DNA of 64,000 nt from Pseudomonas chlororaphis (GCF_003731765.1 NZ_MOAL01000004.1:1488001-1552000); one strand, 5' to 3'; positions 44,484 through 54,479 are shown, numbered from the stretch's first letter. Numbers and translations are program-made. The notes: a model not told the origin generated them from the sequence alone.

Positions 44484-47400
44484 ATGGCGTTCTTCACCGC
44501 AGCCAGCAAAGCCGACTTCCAGCACCAACTGCAAGCGGCACTGGCGCAGCACATCAGTGAACAGGCACTGCCACAAGTGGCGCTGTTCGCTGAACAATTC
44601 TTCGGCATCATTTCCCTGGACGAACTCACCCAGCGTCGCTTGTCCGACCTGGCGGGCTGCACCTTGTCAGCCTGGCGCCTGCTTGAGCGCTTCGATCACG
44701 CGCAACCGCAAGTGCGCGTCTACAACCCCGATTACGAACGTCATGGCTGGCAGTCGACCCACACCGCGGTCGAAGTGCTGCACCACGACCTGCCGTTCCT
44801 GGTGGACTCGGTCCGCACCGAGCTCAACCGTCGCGGCTACAGCATCCACACCCTGCAAACCACCGTGCTCAGCGTGCGTCGTGGCAGCAAGGGCGAGTTG
44901 CTGGAAGTCCTGCCCAAGGGCACCCAGGGCGACGGCATCCTGCAAGAATCCCTGATGTACCTGGAGATCGACCGTTGCGCCAACCCGGCCGAGCTCAATG
45001 TCCTGAGCAAGGAACTGGAGCAGGTGCTGGGCGAAGTGCGCGTGGCCGTGGCCGATTTCGAGCCGATGAAGGCCAAGGTCCAGGAACTGATCGACGGCAT
45101 CGACAACAGCCCGTTCGCCATCGCTGACGATGAAAGGAGCGAGATCAAGAGCTTCCTCGAATGGCTGGTGGGCAACCACTTCACCTTCCTCGGCTATGAA
45201 GAATTCGTGGTCGGTGCCGACCAGGACGGCGGTCATCTCGAATATGACCCAAGCTCCTTCCTCGGCCTGACCAAGCTGCTGCGCGCCGGCCTCACCGCCG
45301 AAGACCTGCGCATCGAAGACTACGCCGTGAACTACCTGCGCGAACCGACCCCGCTGTCGTTCGCCAAGGCCGCGCACCCAAGCCGTGTGCACCGTCCGGC
45401 CTACCCGGACTACGTGTCGATCCGCCAGATCGACGCTGACGGCAAAGTGGTCAAGGAATGCCGCTTCATGGGCCTGTACACCTCGTCGGTGTATGGCGAA
45501 AGCGTGCGTGTCATCCCTTACATCCGCCGCAAGGTGGAAATCGTCGAGCAGCGCTCGGGCTTCCAGTCCAAGGCCCACTTGGGCAAGGAACTGGCCCAGG
45601 TCCTCGAAGTGCTGCCGCGTGACGACCTGTTCCAGACCCCGGTGGACGAGCTGTTCAGCACCGTGATGTCGATCGTGCAGATCCAGGAACGCAACAAGAT
45701 CCGCGTCTTCCTGCGTAAAGACCCGTACGGCCGCTTCTGCTACTGCCTGGCCTACGTGCCGCGTGACATCTATTCCACCGAAGTGCGGCAGAAGATCCAG
45801 CAAGTGCTGATGGATCGCCTGCAAGCCACGGATTGCGAGTTCTGGACCTTCTTCTCCGAGTCGGTACTGGCTCGCGTGCAACTGATCCTGCGGGTCGACC
45901 CGAAGAACCGCATCGACATCGACCCGCTGCTGCTGGAAAAAGAAGTGGTGCAGGCCTGCCGCAGCTGGCAGGACGACTACGCCAGCCTGGTGGTCGAAAG
46001 CTTCGGCGAAGCCCAGGGCACCAACGTGCTGGCGGACTTCCCGAAAGGCTTCCCGGCCGGCTACCGCGAGCGTTTTGCCGCGCACTCGGCGGTGGTGGAC
46101 ATGCAGCACCTGCTGAGCCTGTCCGAAGCCAACCCGCTGGTGATGAGCTTCTACCAGCCTCTGGGCCAGGTCTCCGGCCAGCGCGAGCTGCACTGCAAGC
46201 TGTACCACGCCGACACCCCGCTGGCGCTGTCCGACGTGCTGCCGATCCTGGAAAACCTCGGCCTGCGGGTGCTGGGTGAATTCCCCTATCGCCTGCGCCA
46301 CAACAACGGCCGCGAGTTCTGGATCCACGACTTCGCCTTCACCGCCGCTGAAGGCCTGGACCTGGACATTCAGCAGCTCAACGACACGCTGCAGGACGCC
46401 TTCGTCCACATCGTGCGTGGCGATGCCGAGAACGATGCCTTCAACCGCCTGGTGCTGACCGCCGGCTTGCCATGGCGCGACGTCGCGCTGCTGCGTGCCT
46501 ACGCCCGTTACCTGAAGCAGATCCGCCTGGGCTTCGACCTGGGTTACATCGCCAGCACCCTGAACAACCACACCGACATCGCTCGCGAGTTGACCCGGTT
46601 GTTCAAGACCCGCTTCTACCTGGCGCGCAAGCTCACCAGCGACGACCTGGAAGACAAGCAGCAGCGTCTGGAACAAGCGATTCTGACGGCCCTGGACGAT
46701 GTTCAGGTGCTCAACGAAGACCGCATCCTGCGTCGCTACCTGGACCTGATCAAGGCCACCCTGCGGACCAACTTCTACCAGACCGACGCCAACGGCCAGA
46801 ACAAGTCCTACTTCAGCTTCAAGTTCAACCCGCACGCGATTCCAGAACTGCCGAAACCGGTGCCGAAGTTCGAAATCTTCGTCTACTCGCCACGGGTTGA
46901 AGGCGTGCACCTGCGCTTCGGCAACGTTGCGCGTGGCGGCCTGCGCTGGTCCGACCGTGAAGAAGACTTCCGTACTGAAGTCCTGGGCCTGGTAAAAGCC
47001 CAGCAAGTGAAGAACTCGGTGATTGTGCCGGTGGGTGCCAAGGGCGGCTTCCTGCCGCGTCGCCTGCCACTGGGCGGCAGCCGGGACGAGATCGCGGCCG
47101 AGGGCATCGCCTGCTACCGCATCTTCATTTCCGGCCTGTTGGACATCACCGACAACCTGAAAGACGGCGCCCTGGTGCCTCCGGCCAACGTGGTGCGCCA
47201 CGACAACGATGACCCGTACCTGGTGGTGGCGGCCGACAAAGGCACCGCAACCTTCTCCGACATCGCCAACGGCATTGCCATCGACTACGGCTTCTGGCTG
47301 GGCGATGCGTTCGCTTCCGGCGGCTCGGCCGGTTACGACCACAAGAAAATGGGCATCACCGCCAAGGGCGCGTGGGTCGGCGTGCAGCGCCACTTCCGCG

Positions 47401-49343
47401 AGCGCGGCATCAACGTCCAGCAAGACAGCATCACCGTGGTTGGTGTCGGCGACATGGCCGGCGACGTGTTCGGTAACGGCCTGTTGATGTCCGACAAGCT
47501 GCAACTGGTGGCCGCGTTCAACCACCTGCACATCTTTATCGATCCAAACCCTGAGCCGGCCAACAGCTTCGCCGAGCGTCAGCGCCTGTTCGACCTGCCG
47601 CGTTCGGCCTGGACCGACTACGACACCAGCATCATGTCCGAAGGCGGCGGCATCTTCTCGCGCAGCGCGAAGAGCATCGCCATCTCGCCACAGATGAAAG
47701 AACGCTTCGACATCTCGGCCGACAAGCTGACCCCGACCGAACTGCTGAACGCCTTGCTCAAGGCGCCGGTGGACCTGTTGTGGAACGGCGGCATCGGGAC
47801 CTACGTCAAGGCCAGCACCGAAAGCCATGCCGACGTGGGCGACAAGGCCAACGACGCGCTGCGGGTCAACGGTAACGAGCTGCGCTGCAAGGTGGTGGGC
47901 GAGGGCGGCAACCTCGGCATGACCCAGCTGGGTCGTGTGGAGTTCGGCCTGAATGGCGGCGGTTCCAACACCGACTTCATCGACAACGCCGGTGGCGTGG
48001 ACTGCTCCGACCACGAAGTGAACATCAAGATCCTGCTCAACGAAGTGGTGCAGGCAGGTGACATGACCGACAAGCAGCGTAACCAGCTGCTGGCGAGCAT
48101 GACCGACGAAGTCGGCGGCCTGGTGTTGGGCAACAACTACAAGCAGACCCAGGCCCTGTCCCTGGCGGCGCGCCGTGCCTACGAGCGTGCTGCCGAGTAC
48201 AAGCGCCTGATGAGCGACCTGGAAGGCCGTGGCAAGCTGGACCGCGCCATCGAGTACCTGCCGACCGAGGAGCAGCTCGTCGAGCGCGCCGCGACCGGCA
48301 AGGGCCTGACCCGTCCGGAGCTGTCGGTGCTGATCTCGTACAGCAAGATCGACCTCAAGGAAGCCCTGCTCAAATCCCTGGTACCGGATGACGACTACCT
48401 GACCCGTGACATGGAAACCGCGTTCCCGCCGACCCTGGTCAGCAAGTTCGCCGAAGCCATGCGCCGTCACCGCCTGAAGCGCGAAATCGTCAGCACCCAG
48501 ATCGCCAACGACCTAGTCAACCACATGGGCATCACCTTCGTGCAGCGCTTGAAGGAGTCCACGGGGATGAGCCCGGCCAACGTGGCGGGTGCGTACGTGA
48601 TCGTGCGGGACATCTTCCACCTCCCGCACTGGTTCCGTCAGATCGAAGCCCTGGATCACCAGGTGTCGGCCCAGGTTCAACTGGAACTGATGGACGAACT
48701 GATGCGTCTGGGCCGTCGCGCCACGCGCTGGTTCCTGCGCAGCCGTCGCAACGAGCAGGATGCAGCGCGCGACGTCGCGCACTTCGGTCCGCACCTGGCG
48801 GCGTTGGGTCTCAAGCTCGACGAACTGCTGGAAGGCCCGACCCGTGAAGGCTGGCAGACCCGCTACCAGGCGTACGTCGAAGCCGGCGTGCCGGAGTTGC
48901 TGGCGCGCATGGTTGCAGGCACGACGCACCTGTACACCTTGCTGCCGATCATCGAAGCGGCGGATGTGACCGGTCAGAGCGCGGCCGATGTGGCCAAGGC
49001 CTACTTCGCCGTAGGCAGCGCCCTGGACTTGCCGTGGTACCTGCAGCAGATCAGTGATCTGCCGGTGGGCAATAACTGGCAGGCCCAGGCCCGCGAAGCC
49101 TTCCGCGACGACGTGGACTGGCAGCAACGGGCGATCACCATCTCGGTTCTGAAAATGGCCGACGCGCCAGAAGACATGGAGGCCCGCGTGGCCCTGTGGC
49201 TTGAACAGAACGCGAGCATGGCTGATCGCTGGCGCGCCATGATGGTGGAAATCCGTGCTGCGGTAGGTACGGACTACGCCATGTACGCGGTGGCCAACCG
49301 TGAACTGCTGGACCTGGCCATGAGCGGCCAGACAGGGCTGTAA
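44484..49343 (+). CDS. gdhB: NAD-dependent glutamate dehydrogenase, large (about 180 kDa) class
   Basis: At 1619 residues this is the large L-GDH class. It deaminates glutamate to 2-oxoglutarate with NAD and supports growth on arginine and glutamate. Seen: a long N-terminal regulatory part with ACT-like regions, then the dehydrogenase core with RFGNVARGGLRWSDREEDFR, VKNSVIVPVGAKGGF and the nucleotide-binding VVGVGDMAGDVFGNGLL. The ATG at 44484 is preceded by CGGAG and gives MAFFTAASKADFQ; upstream in-frame residues from 44436 have no family support. A strong terminator follows 15 bases after the stop. Confidence 0.96.
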   Translation: MAFFTAASKADFQHQLQAALAQHISEQALPQVALFAEQFFGIISLDELTQRRLSDLAGCTLSAWRLLERFDHAQPQVRVYNPDYERHGWQSTHTAVEVLHHDLPFLVDSVRTELNRRGYSIHTLQTTVLSVRRGSKGELLEVLPKGTQGDGILQESLMYLEIDRCANPAELNVLSKELEQVLGEVRVAVADFEPMKAKVQELIDGIDNSPFAIADDERSEIKSFLEWLVGNHFTFLGYEEFVVGADQDGGHLEYDPSSFLGLTKLLRAGLTAEDLRIEDYAVNYLREPTPLSFAKAAHPSRVHRPAYPDYVSIRQIDADGKVVKECRFMGLYTSSVYGESVRVIPYIRRKVEIVEQRSGFQSKAHLGKELAQVLEVLPRDDLFQTPVDELFSTVMSIVQIQERNKIRVFLRKDPYGRFCYCLAYVPRDIYSTEVRQKIQQVLMDRLQATDCEFWTFFSESVLARVQLILRVDPKNRIDIDPLLLEKEVVQACRSWQDDYASLVVESFGEAQGTNVLADFPKGFPAGYRERFAAHSAVVDMQHLLSLSEANPLVMSFYQPLGQVSGQRELHCKLYHADTPLALSDVLPILENLGLRVLGEFPYRLRHNNGREFWIHDFAFTAAEGLDLDIQQLNDTLQDAFVHIVRGDAENDAFNRLVLTAGLPWRDVALLRAYARYLKQIRLGFDLGYIASTLNNHTDIARELTRLFKTRFYLARKLTSDDLEDKQQRLEQAILTALDDVQVLNEDRILRRYLDLIKATLRTNFYQTDANGQNKSYFSFKFNPHAIPELPKPVPKFEIFVYSPRVEGVHLRFGNVARGGLRWSDREEDFRTEVLGLVKAQQVKNSVIVPVGAKGGFLPRRLPLGGSRDEIAAEGIACYRIFISGLLDITDNLKDGALVPPANVVRHDNDDPYLVVAADKGTATFSDIANGIAIDYGFWLGDAFASGGSAGYDHKKMGITAKGAWVGVQRHFRERGINVQQDSITVVGVGDMAGDVFGNGLLMSDKLQLVAAFNHLHIFIDPNPEPANSFAERQRLFDLPRSAWTDYDTSIMSEGGGIFSRSAKSIAISPQMKERFDISADKLTPTELLNALLKAPVDLLWNGGIGTYVKASTESHADVGDKANDALRVNGNELRCKVVGEGGNLGMTQLGRVEFGLNGGGSNTDFIDNAGGVDCSDHEVNIKILLNEVVQAGDMTDKQRNQLLASMTDEVGGLVLGNNYKQTQALSLAARRAYERAAEYKRLMSDLEGRGKLDRAIEYLPTEEQLVERAATGKGLTRPELSVLISYSKIDLKEALLKSLVPDDDYLTRDMETAFPPTLVSKFAEAMRRHRLKREIVSTQIANDLVNHMGITFVQRLKESTGMSPANVAGAYVIVRDIFHLPHWFRQIEALDHQVSAQVQLELMDELMRLGRRATRWFLRSRRNEQDAARDVAHFGPHLAALGLKLDELLEGPTREGWQTRYQAYVEAGVPELLARMVAGTTHLYTLLPIIEAADVTGQSAADVAKAYFAVGSALDLPWYLQQISDLPVGNNWQAQAREAFRDDVDWQQRAITISVLKMADAPEDMEARVALWLEQNASMADRWRAMMVEIRAAVGTDYAMYAVANRELLDLAMSGQTGL

Positions 49344-49361
49344 CTGCCTGAACCCGTGGTA

Positions 49362-49397
49362 AAAAAAGCCCCGTATCGCAAGATACGGGGCTTTTTT
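49362..49397 (+). terminator. Strong rho-independent terminator after gdhB
   Basis: GCCCCGTATC, loop GCAA, GATACGGGGC, flanked by A6 and T6. The symmetric A/T tracts mean it can work in both directions. Confidence 0.95.
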
Positions 49398-49445
49398 ATT
49401 GCGCGTTCACCAACACCCAGATTCCTCTGTGATCTTGCCGACGCC

Positions 49446-49469
49446 ATCGCCGGCAAGCCGGCTCCTACA
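49446..49469. repeat. Single REP half-unit
   Basis: The right-arm type sequence (ATCGCCGGCAAGCCGGCTCC then TACA) occurs once without its inverted partner, between the gdhB terminator and the next convergent gene. Confidence 0.75.
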
Positions 49470-49495
49470 CGGGACGCTCTGCGTCCCAGGGCGTA

Positions 49496-49942
49496 TCACT
49501 GATACTCGTCCGCCTTGGTTTCAATGAATTTCTGGAGCCAGTTGGCAATGTGTTGAATGTCGATTTCTTCACCCTGTTCAGCCCGCTTCAGCAGCAGGGT
49601 GAGCACGCCAATCTGCAAGCTGGTTTGCCGGTAACGCAGCACTGGGTCGACGCCGAACTCATCGCTCACCTGGACCCAGGCCAGCCCGGGCACTTCGGTG
49701 ACCAGGGCGTCGCCCAGTGCGATGCCCATGGCCTCCCAGGCCGGTTCATCGGTCGCGGCCAGGGTCTGGCTATCGACCATCTGCTGCAACAGCGGGAAGT
49801 CGGCCCCGGTGCCGGTGAGTACTGCCCCGGGAAACAGGCTGGCAATCAGTTCGCCGAGCGCTGCTCGCAAGCCGTGCATCTGGGCCAGCAGGTCGGTCGG
49901 GATGGGTTCGAAGGTCGCAGCCGCAGGTTGGGAATCAGACAT
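49496..49942 (-). CDS. DUF3806-type protein
   Basis: A 148-residue soluble protein starting MSDSQPAAATFEPIPTDLL. The pattern AWEAMGIALGDALVTEVPGL then W, followed by VLRYRQTSLQIGVLTLLLKR, resembles DUF3806, recalled rather than searched. The ATG at 49942 has GGAG seven bases ahead. The open frame continues upstream to 50221, but that part runs into the tRNA gene and is not coding. Confidence 0.7.
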   Translation of the reverse strand: MSDSQPAAATFEPIPTDLLAQMHGLRAALGELIASLFPGAVLTGTGADFPLLQQMVDSQTLAATDEPAWEAMGIALGDALVTEVPGLAWVQVSDEFGVDPVLRYRQTSLQIGVLTLLLKRAEQGEEIDIQHIANWLQKFIETKADEYQ

Positions 49943-50178
49943 CAACACGCTCCATGAAAAAAACACCCTTCGCGAGAACTCCAGCCCTCGCGGGTCGCTA
50001 CTATCGGGTTTTTCTCCAGCGCTTTCCAGCCCCCTGATGCCTCTAGACAGGACGCAGCAGGGCAGAAGACAAGGCCTGGCCGATCGGATTTCAAATGAGG
50101 GTAGGGAGTGGCCAGACGCATTTAACCGCCATCGGCAGAGGGCTGCGGACGGTTTTTGATGGATAAAGATAAGAAAAA

Positions 50179-50253
50179 TGGCAGGGGCGGCTGGATTCGA
50201 ACCAACGCATGGCAGGATCAAAACCTGCTGCCTTACCGCTTGGCGACGCCCCT
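50179..50253 (-). tRNA. tRNA-Gln (anticodon TTG)
   Basis: Read on the minus strand: acceptor stem AGGGGCG pairing with CGCCCCT, D-arm GCCAAGCGGTAAGGC, anticodon stem GCAGG / CCTGC around loop TTTTGAT (anticodon TTG), T-arm with GTTCGAATC, and an encoded CCA end. The cloverleaf is complete in 75 bases. Confidence 0.96.
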
Positions 50254-50443
50254 GTAGCTGTTGCGACGTTACTTGCGTGTGCTGCAGCCCGGGGAGGGCC
50301 TGTGCAAGAACGGGCGGAAATTTATCAATTTTTACGCCGCCTGGGAAGCCCCTGCGAATAAAAAATAGCTTTGAAAACAGCTGTTTAGTCCGGGGCAGGG
50401 TAGCGGAGGGGCAGTTCGACGACGTTTTCGCCCCTGTAGCGCT

Positions 50444-51148
50444 TCAAATGGCCAGGTAGCAGGGCTGGGAATCCTTCAGCGTTTCGGCGGTTTTCAGCGC
50501 CTGGCGGATAGCCCGCAGCTCGTCGCCCAGCAGCCTGCGCCGACCCAGGTCGTGGAAGTGGCCTCCCGGGTCAAGGTGCACCGACAACAGCCCGAACACC
50601 GCGTCGTCCGTCACCTCAAGGATCAACTCCATCATGCTTTCCCCGCCGCCACTGCCCGTCAGGTAGGTCAGCCCCTGCACCTCGGCACGCCTGCAGCCAC
50701 GCAATCTATCCCAGCTCAGGTGCGAGCCGTGCGCAGTGCCGACGCTTTGCAACTGCCAGGCCCCCGGGTCTTCACGCTGTGCCCGAAGGGCCGGCAATAA
50801 CGGCTCACAGGCCAACACCTCAAGCGGGTATTGCTGTAGCCCTTGATGGATCGGGTGCGCCGGCAACGAGGGCGCCAGTGCCGGGCCGATCACCTTGACC
50901 TGCAACAGCTGGCTCTGGCCTATTTCCGACGGCTGTTCATCCCAGCCGTTAAGGTCGGAAACCGGTGGGCACCAGATCAGTTGCAGGGGTTGGCCCGGCA
51001 ACAGGCGCTCCTGGTTATCGAAGAACGCCGAGGTGGCTTGGCCCACTGCCGGTAGCAGGTCGTTCAACAGCAATGGCGTTGCGCTGTAGTCGATGCCTTG
51101 CTCGGCGGACCAGAACAGCGGGCGTAGGGTTTTTATCGTGGCAGGCAT
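50444..51148 (-). CDS. Hypothetical protein
   Basis: A 234-residue soluble protein (MPATIKTLRPLFWSAEQGID). No signal peptide, membrane helix or motif that I recognise. A C-terminal segment SMMELILEVTDDAVFGLLSV reads like beta strands. The next gene is divergent. Coding is supported by its length, by composition like the neighbours and by the lack of a competing frame. Confidence 0.65.
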   Translation of the reverse strand: MPATIKTLRPLFWSAEQGIDYSATPLLLNDLLPAVGQATSAFFDNQERLLPGQPLQLIWCPPVSDLNGWDEQPSEIGQSQLLQVKVIGPALAPSLPAHPIHQGLQQYPLEVLACEPLLPALRAQREDPGAWQLQSVGTAHGSHLSWDRLRGCRRAEVQGLTYLTGSGGGESMMELILEVTDDAVFGLLSVHLDPGGHFHDLGRRRLLGDELRAIRQALKTAETLKDSQPCYLAI

Positions 51149-51424
51149 GGGGGCGTAGGGGGTGGTGATTGAGGTCGCCGATTCTTCGGTATTGCGCCGT
51201 GATTGTCACGCTGGGATGGCCGGGGCAGAGGGGCTGCCGCGCTCTAGGCAAAGGGTGGCGTTGAGTGGGTGCGCGCGAATGTGGGGCGGAGTGTGGATTT
51301 ATAAAATCATATTCAGTGAAAATGCCGCCTGCTGCCGATGCCCGCGCCCTTGACCAGGACGCCGCAGCTTCACCGAGTGTGATGGGGATCCACACCATTC
51401 ATTGATCAGGAGGATCAGTTTCCC

Positions 51425-51976
51425 ATGCACCGACTTGAGCATAACGTCGACAACCAGTGGCTGCCGTACAGTCATCCGCCCATTTTTCAGGTGGCCGCGA
51501 TTGGCCAGGGCCAGCGCATTGTTGCAGCTGTGCCGGGCTCCGATCCGGAGGTGGTGACCCGGCTGGTTCGCTGCCTCAGCGAGCCCTTTATCCTGCTGTA
51601 CATCCTCCACACGCCTCGCGGAGGAGAGGGGGAAGCCGGTCGTTATCAGAGCCCGGAGCTGACGCGCCAGGAGTTTGAAGCCTTCATCAACGAGTTCACT
51701 CCCTTGCTCTCCAGAGACAGTCGCTTTGATCTGTGGGTCTATGCGCCCGAGGAGAACGCCACCGTGGTCTGGGACCGGCATGACTTGCTTTACGCCTATG
51801 GCCCTCTTGATGCCTACACACGCGAGCTGCGGGCCCTGGGCTTCAGCCATGGCCAGCCGGAAATGCCCGTGCCCCACGCGCACAACTATCATGCAAAACT
51901 CGATGACCTTTCCAGGCAGCTGATCAACCGGTTCGAATGGCGCCACTCGCCGTTGCGTCCGGAAGATGAGCAGTAA
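51425..51976 (+). CDS. Hypothetical protein, immunity-like size and context
   Basis: A 183-residue protein starting MHRLEHNVDNQWLPYSHPPI, preceded by AGGAGGATCAG. It is soluble, rich in aromatic and acidic residues (FDLWVYAPEENATVVWDRHD) and ends in a charged tail. No family recognised. It sits in a run of similar-sized proteins, some resembling toxin immunity proteins, so such a role is possible but not shown. Confidence 0.7.
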   Translation: MHRLEHNVDNQWLPYSHPPIFQVAAIGQGQRIVAAVPGSDPEVVTRLVRCLSEPFILLYILHTPRGGEGEAGRYQSPELTRQEFEAFINEFTPLLSRDSRFDLWVYAPEENATVVWDRHDLLYAYGPLDAYTRELRALGFSHGQPEMPVPHAHNYHAKLDDLSRQLINRFEWRHSPLRPEDEQ

Positions 51977-52063
51977 CGGCCCGGCGGCGGGGCGATTGGC
52001 TGCTTTGGCAACCGGCAACGACGCGTGTGAGCAACAGCAGGCCAAGGGTTTTATGCCGGAGGC

Positions 52064-52486
52064 TCATCCGTTGAATTCCCCCAGATAATCCAGGGTGGCG
52101 GTGTTCTCGGGCTGACGCTGATTAGGGCCGGAGGTCGCTGAGCGCTTGTCACCGTAAATCGACTGGCTACCCACCAGGATGAAGTGGCTGAACGCTTTTG
52201 TGGCTCGGGAGCGCAGCAGGGCTTTTTGTGCCTCGCTGCGGACCAGGGAGTCGAGGTAGTCGACGCAGGTGCACAGTTCGACGAAGTCCGAGTCCATGTA
52301 AAAGCCCAGTTCCTGATTCAAGCGCCAGCTCGGGTTGCGCGCTTCCCAGGCGCTGAACTCGGCATCGCTGGCGTCCGCCGCGGGTGCCGGTTCCCACTGT
52401 TCGAAGGCAAAGCGTTCGGCCTCGGCGTCATCCGCGAAGCGGGCGGCGAACAGGTGGAAAGCGAAGTAGACGTCGTGTTCTTGCAT
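52064..52486 (-). CDS. Hypothetical protein, possibly Imm22-like
   Basis: A 140-residue acidic protein (MQEHDVYFAFHLFAARFADD). The central MDSDFVELCTCVD and later HFILVGSQSIYG resemble the pattern of Imm22 immunity proteins, an uncertain match made by eye. The neighbour at 52535 on the same strand is SUFU-like, another family with immunity members; the two are 48 bases apart and could be co-transcribed. Confidence 0.65.
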   Translation of the reverse strand: MQEHDVYFAFHLFAARFADDAEAERFAFEQWEPAPAADASDAEFSAWEARNPSWRLNQELGFYMDSDFVELCTCVDYLDSLVRSEAQKALLRSRATKAFSHFILVGSQSIYGDKRSATSGPNQRQPENTATLDYLGEFNG

Positions 52487-52534
52487 AGCGTGATGGGCTC
52501 CTTTCCATGGCCGCAGTCGGATGTGGGGCCGAGG

Positions 52535-53392
52535 TCAGACAACGCTGGCCCGTTGCAGGTGGCTGACGTGGCCAAAGCCGGCGGCGTTGAGGCGTTCCAC
52601 CAAGTCGTGCCGCGCGGCGGCGCCGCCACTGCGCACGTAATCCAGTTCCGACGCGGTAATCAGCACCACCGGCACCAGGGTCACGGGGGACAGGGGCATG
52701 TCTTCCAGGCGGGTGGGGAAGTCCGGTGCGGGGCCGCCGATCAGCACCCCGGCGCAATCGTCGGCGCTGACAAACTGCGCCGGCAGTTGCTCGCTCATGG
52801 CGTGGGACTGGCTGAAGCCTGGCAGTTCCAGGGACAGCACGGCGTATTGTTCCAGCTGGTGGTTGATGCCGCCGGCGTCGGCCACGGTATTGGCCACGTG
52901 CTTGAGCAGCTCGAAGGTCCAGCTCTGGGCAAACGGACTGATATCGCCCAGGGGGCCTTGGGCGTGGGCGGGGATGTCCGGGGTTTCGACAAACAGTTCC
53001 ATCTCGAAGCCGTTGCCCAGGTCGTCGCCTTCGACGCCGTCGAACGGATCGCTGAGGCCTTCGGTGGCGAGAATGATGCGGTTGTCGCGGCGCACGATGC
53101 GATAGGCCTGGCGGGTCGAGGGCCAGTCGGGGCCGCCCATGAAACTGGGGCTGATGGCAAAGCCCAGCACGTCCGTCTCGCAGGTGCCGACGGCTTGCCA
53201 GTGACGGTCGAGGCAGGCACCACTGGCTTCGCGGGCGGCCAGGTTGGCCTGTTCGGCCGGGCTCAAATCGAAGGGCTGGGTGCTGTGGCTGGAGGTTTCA
53301 GGTTCGCGGGCCACCGTTGGCGGCAAGCTGGGTTCAGCGGTGGCTGGCGAGGTTTTTTTAAAGGCGTTGAGCAGTTTGTCGAGGAAACTCAT
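52535..53392 (-). CDS. Suppressor-of-fused (SUFU)-like protein
   Basis: A 285-residue protein. After an N-terminal MSFLDKLLNAFKKTSPATAE, it carries NGFEMELFVETPD, WTFELLKHVANTVADAGG and VPVVLITASELDYVRSGG, which match the layout of bacterial SUFU domains. In bacteria such domains often act as immunity proteins against polymorphic toxins; no toxin is seen here. The ATG at 53392 has AGGA eight bases ahead; the frame is open to 53611 without support. Confidence 0.65.
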   Translation of the reverse strand: MSFLDKLLNAFKKTSPATAEPSLPPTVAREPETSSHSTQPFDLSPAEQANLAAREASGACLDRHWQAVGTCETDVLGFAISPSFMGGPDWPSTRQAYRIVRRDNRIILATEGLSDPFDGVEGDDLGNGFEMELFVETPDIPAHAQGPLGDISPFAQSWTFELLKHVANTVADAGGINHQLEQYAVLSLELPGFSQSHAMSEQLPAQFVSADDCAGVLIGGPAPDFPTRLEDMPLSPVTLVPVVLITASELDYVRSGGAAARHDLVERLNAAGFGHVSHLQRASVV

Positions 53393-53632
53393 CGGGCGAT
53401 CCTTGCGCAGGTGTGGCGTCGCCAGGGGGCAACAGGGGGTGTTGGGAGCGAGACGCATTGTGACGGCTCGGGCTAGGTGAGAAAACACCCAGGCGTTTTG
53501 GTTCCACGATGGGGGTTGTCCGAGTGGCAGATTCAGCGGGCGCCAGCCTTTGCTCCTGGACTGCGGCTTGCCTTTCAAAGGCCCACCCGTTGAAAATCCG
53601 CGCCTGCCCACGGTTTAGGAGAGGTGATCACC

Positions 53633-53995
53633 ATGCGGTACCCGAAGACGTTGAGCCCGGAGTTTTCCGGAGCGCTGCGGACATTCAGCTTTTGGATCGC
53701 CAACGGCAGCGTGGGTTATCCGCTGCTGGAAGGCATCGACTATCGAAGCTGCCTGGGGGAGGAGCCGAGCATGTTGGAAATGGCCTACGCGATCTTTGCC
53801 AATGTGCTGGAGATGGATGAGCAGGGTGTGCCGGTCAATGCCAAGTACGCGGAGCACAGGGCGGCGCAATACATTCGGCAATATTGTGATCCGGGTTACA
53901 GCGCGCTGCCCGAGTTCGAAGCGTGGGAACAAGAGCTGTATGGGCCGCCGGACAGGGAAGATGTGAAACCCTGGCCTGCGGGTAGCAGCGTTTGA
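53633..53995 (+). CDS. Conserved hypothetical protein
   Basis: A 120-residue protein (MRYPKTLSPEFSGALRTFSF, then WIANGSVGYPLLEGIDYR). ATG at 53633 follows GGAGAGGTGATC; a GTG at 53624 is the alternative. I recall similar proteins of this size in proteobacteria but no function. Small, soluble and in an immunity-like neighbourhood. Confidence 0.65.
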   Translation: MRYPKTLSPEFSGALRTFSFWIANGSVGYPLLEGIDYRSCLGEEPSMLEMAYAIFANVLEMDEQGVPVNAKYAEHRAAQYIRQYCDPGYSALPEFEAWEQELYGPPDREDVKPWPAGSSV

Positions 53996-54041
53996 CCGGT
54001 CTGGCTTCTGTGCCGGACCTGCCCTCGTTAAGGACGATGAC

Positions 54042-54479
54042 ATGCCATTGATTTCGCAACGTGTAGCGCTGGCCCGCCAGGGTGCCAACGATAAAGTGAT
54101 TTGCCGCATGGCCTCGGGTTGGGCGGTCATGGGCGATGTGCAATTTCTGCCGGGCTACTGCCTGTTGTTGCCCGACCCGGTGGTGGCCAGCCTCAATGAT
54201 CTGGACGCCGAAGCCCGAGCCACTTACCTGCTGGACATGGCACGCATCGGCGATGCCGTGCTACAGGCCACTGGGGCCTTGCGCATGAACTACGAAATTC
54301 TCGGCAATTCCGAGCCGGAGTTGCATTGCCATATCTTTGCGCGCTACGCCTCGGAGCCGGAAGGGAAACGCACGATGCCGGTCTGGTTCTACGACTGGAA
54401 AAACGCGCCGCCCTACGTCGAGGAAGAGCATGGCGCCTTGCGCAAGAAGATAGCCCGCCTATTGGCGGGCTCAGCGTAG
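54042..54479 (+). CDS. HIT-family hydrolase
   Basis: A 145-residue histidine-triad protein: GNSEPELHCHIFARY carries the H-x-H core, ahead of a region rich in Trp and acidic residues. HIT proteins hydrolyse or transfer nucleotidyl groups (AMP-lysine, dinucleoside polyphosphates). The third His of the usual HxHxHxx is replaced (HCHIFAR), so the active site is partly variant. AAGGA lies ahead of the ATG. It converges on the OsmC-YcaO gene, stops 13 bases apart. Confidence 0.82.
   Translation: MPLISQRVALARQGANDKVICRMASGWAVMGDVQFLPGYCLLLPDPVVASLNDLDAEARATYLLDMARIGDAVLQATGALRMNYEILGNSEPELHCHIFARYASEPEGKRTMPVWFYDWKNAPPYVEEEHGALRKKIARLLAGSA

Noticed and set aside
44667..48470. Long minus-strand frame within gdhB
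   Set aside because: Same effect; the plus strand is a full-length dehydrogenase.
49943..50221. N-terminal extension of the DUF3806-type gene
   Set aside because: It passes into the tRNA-Gln gene, whereas the ATG at 49942 has a good ribosome-binding site.
50179..50253. Attachment site of an integrated element at tRNA-Gln
   Set aside because: No repeat of the tRNA 3' end and no integrase gene were seen in the window.
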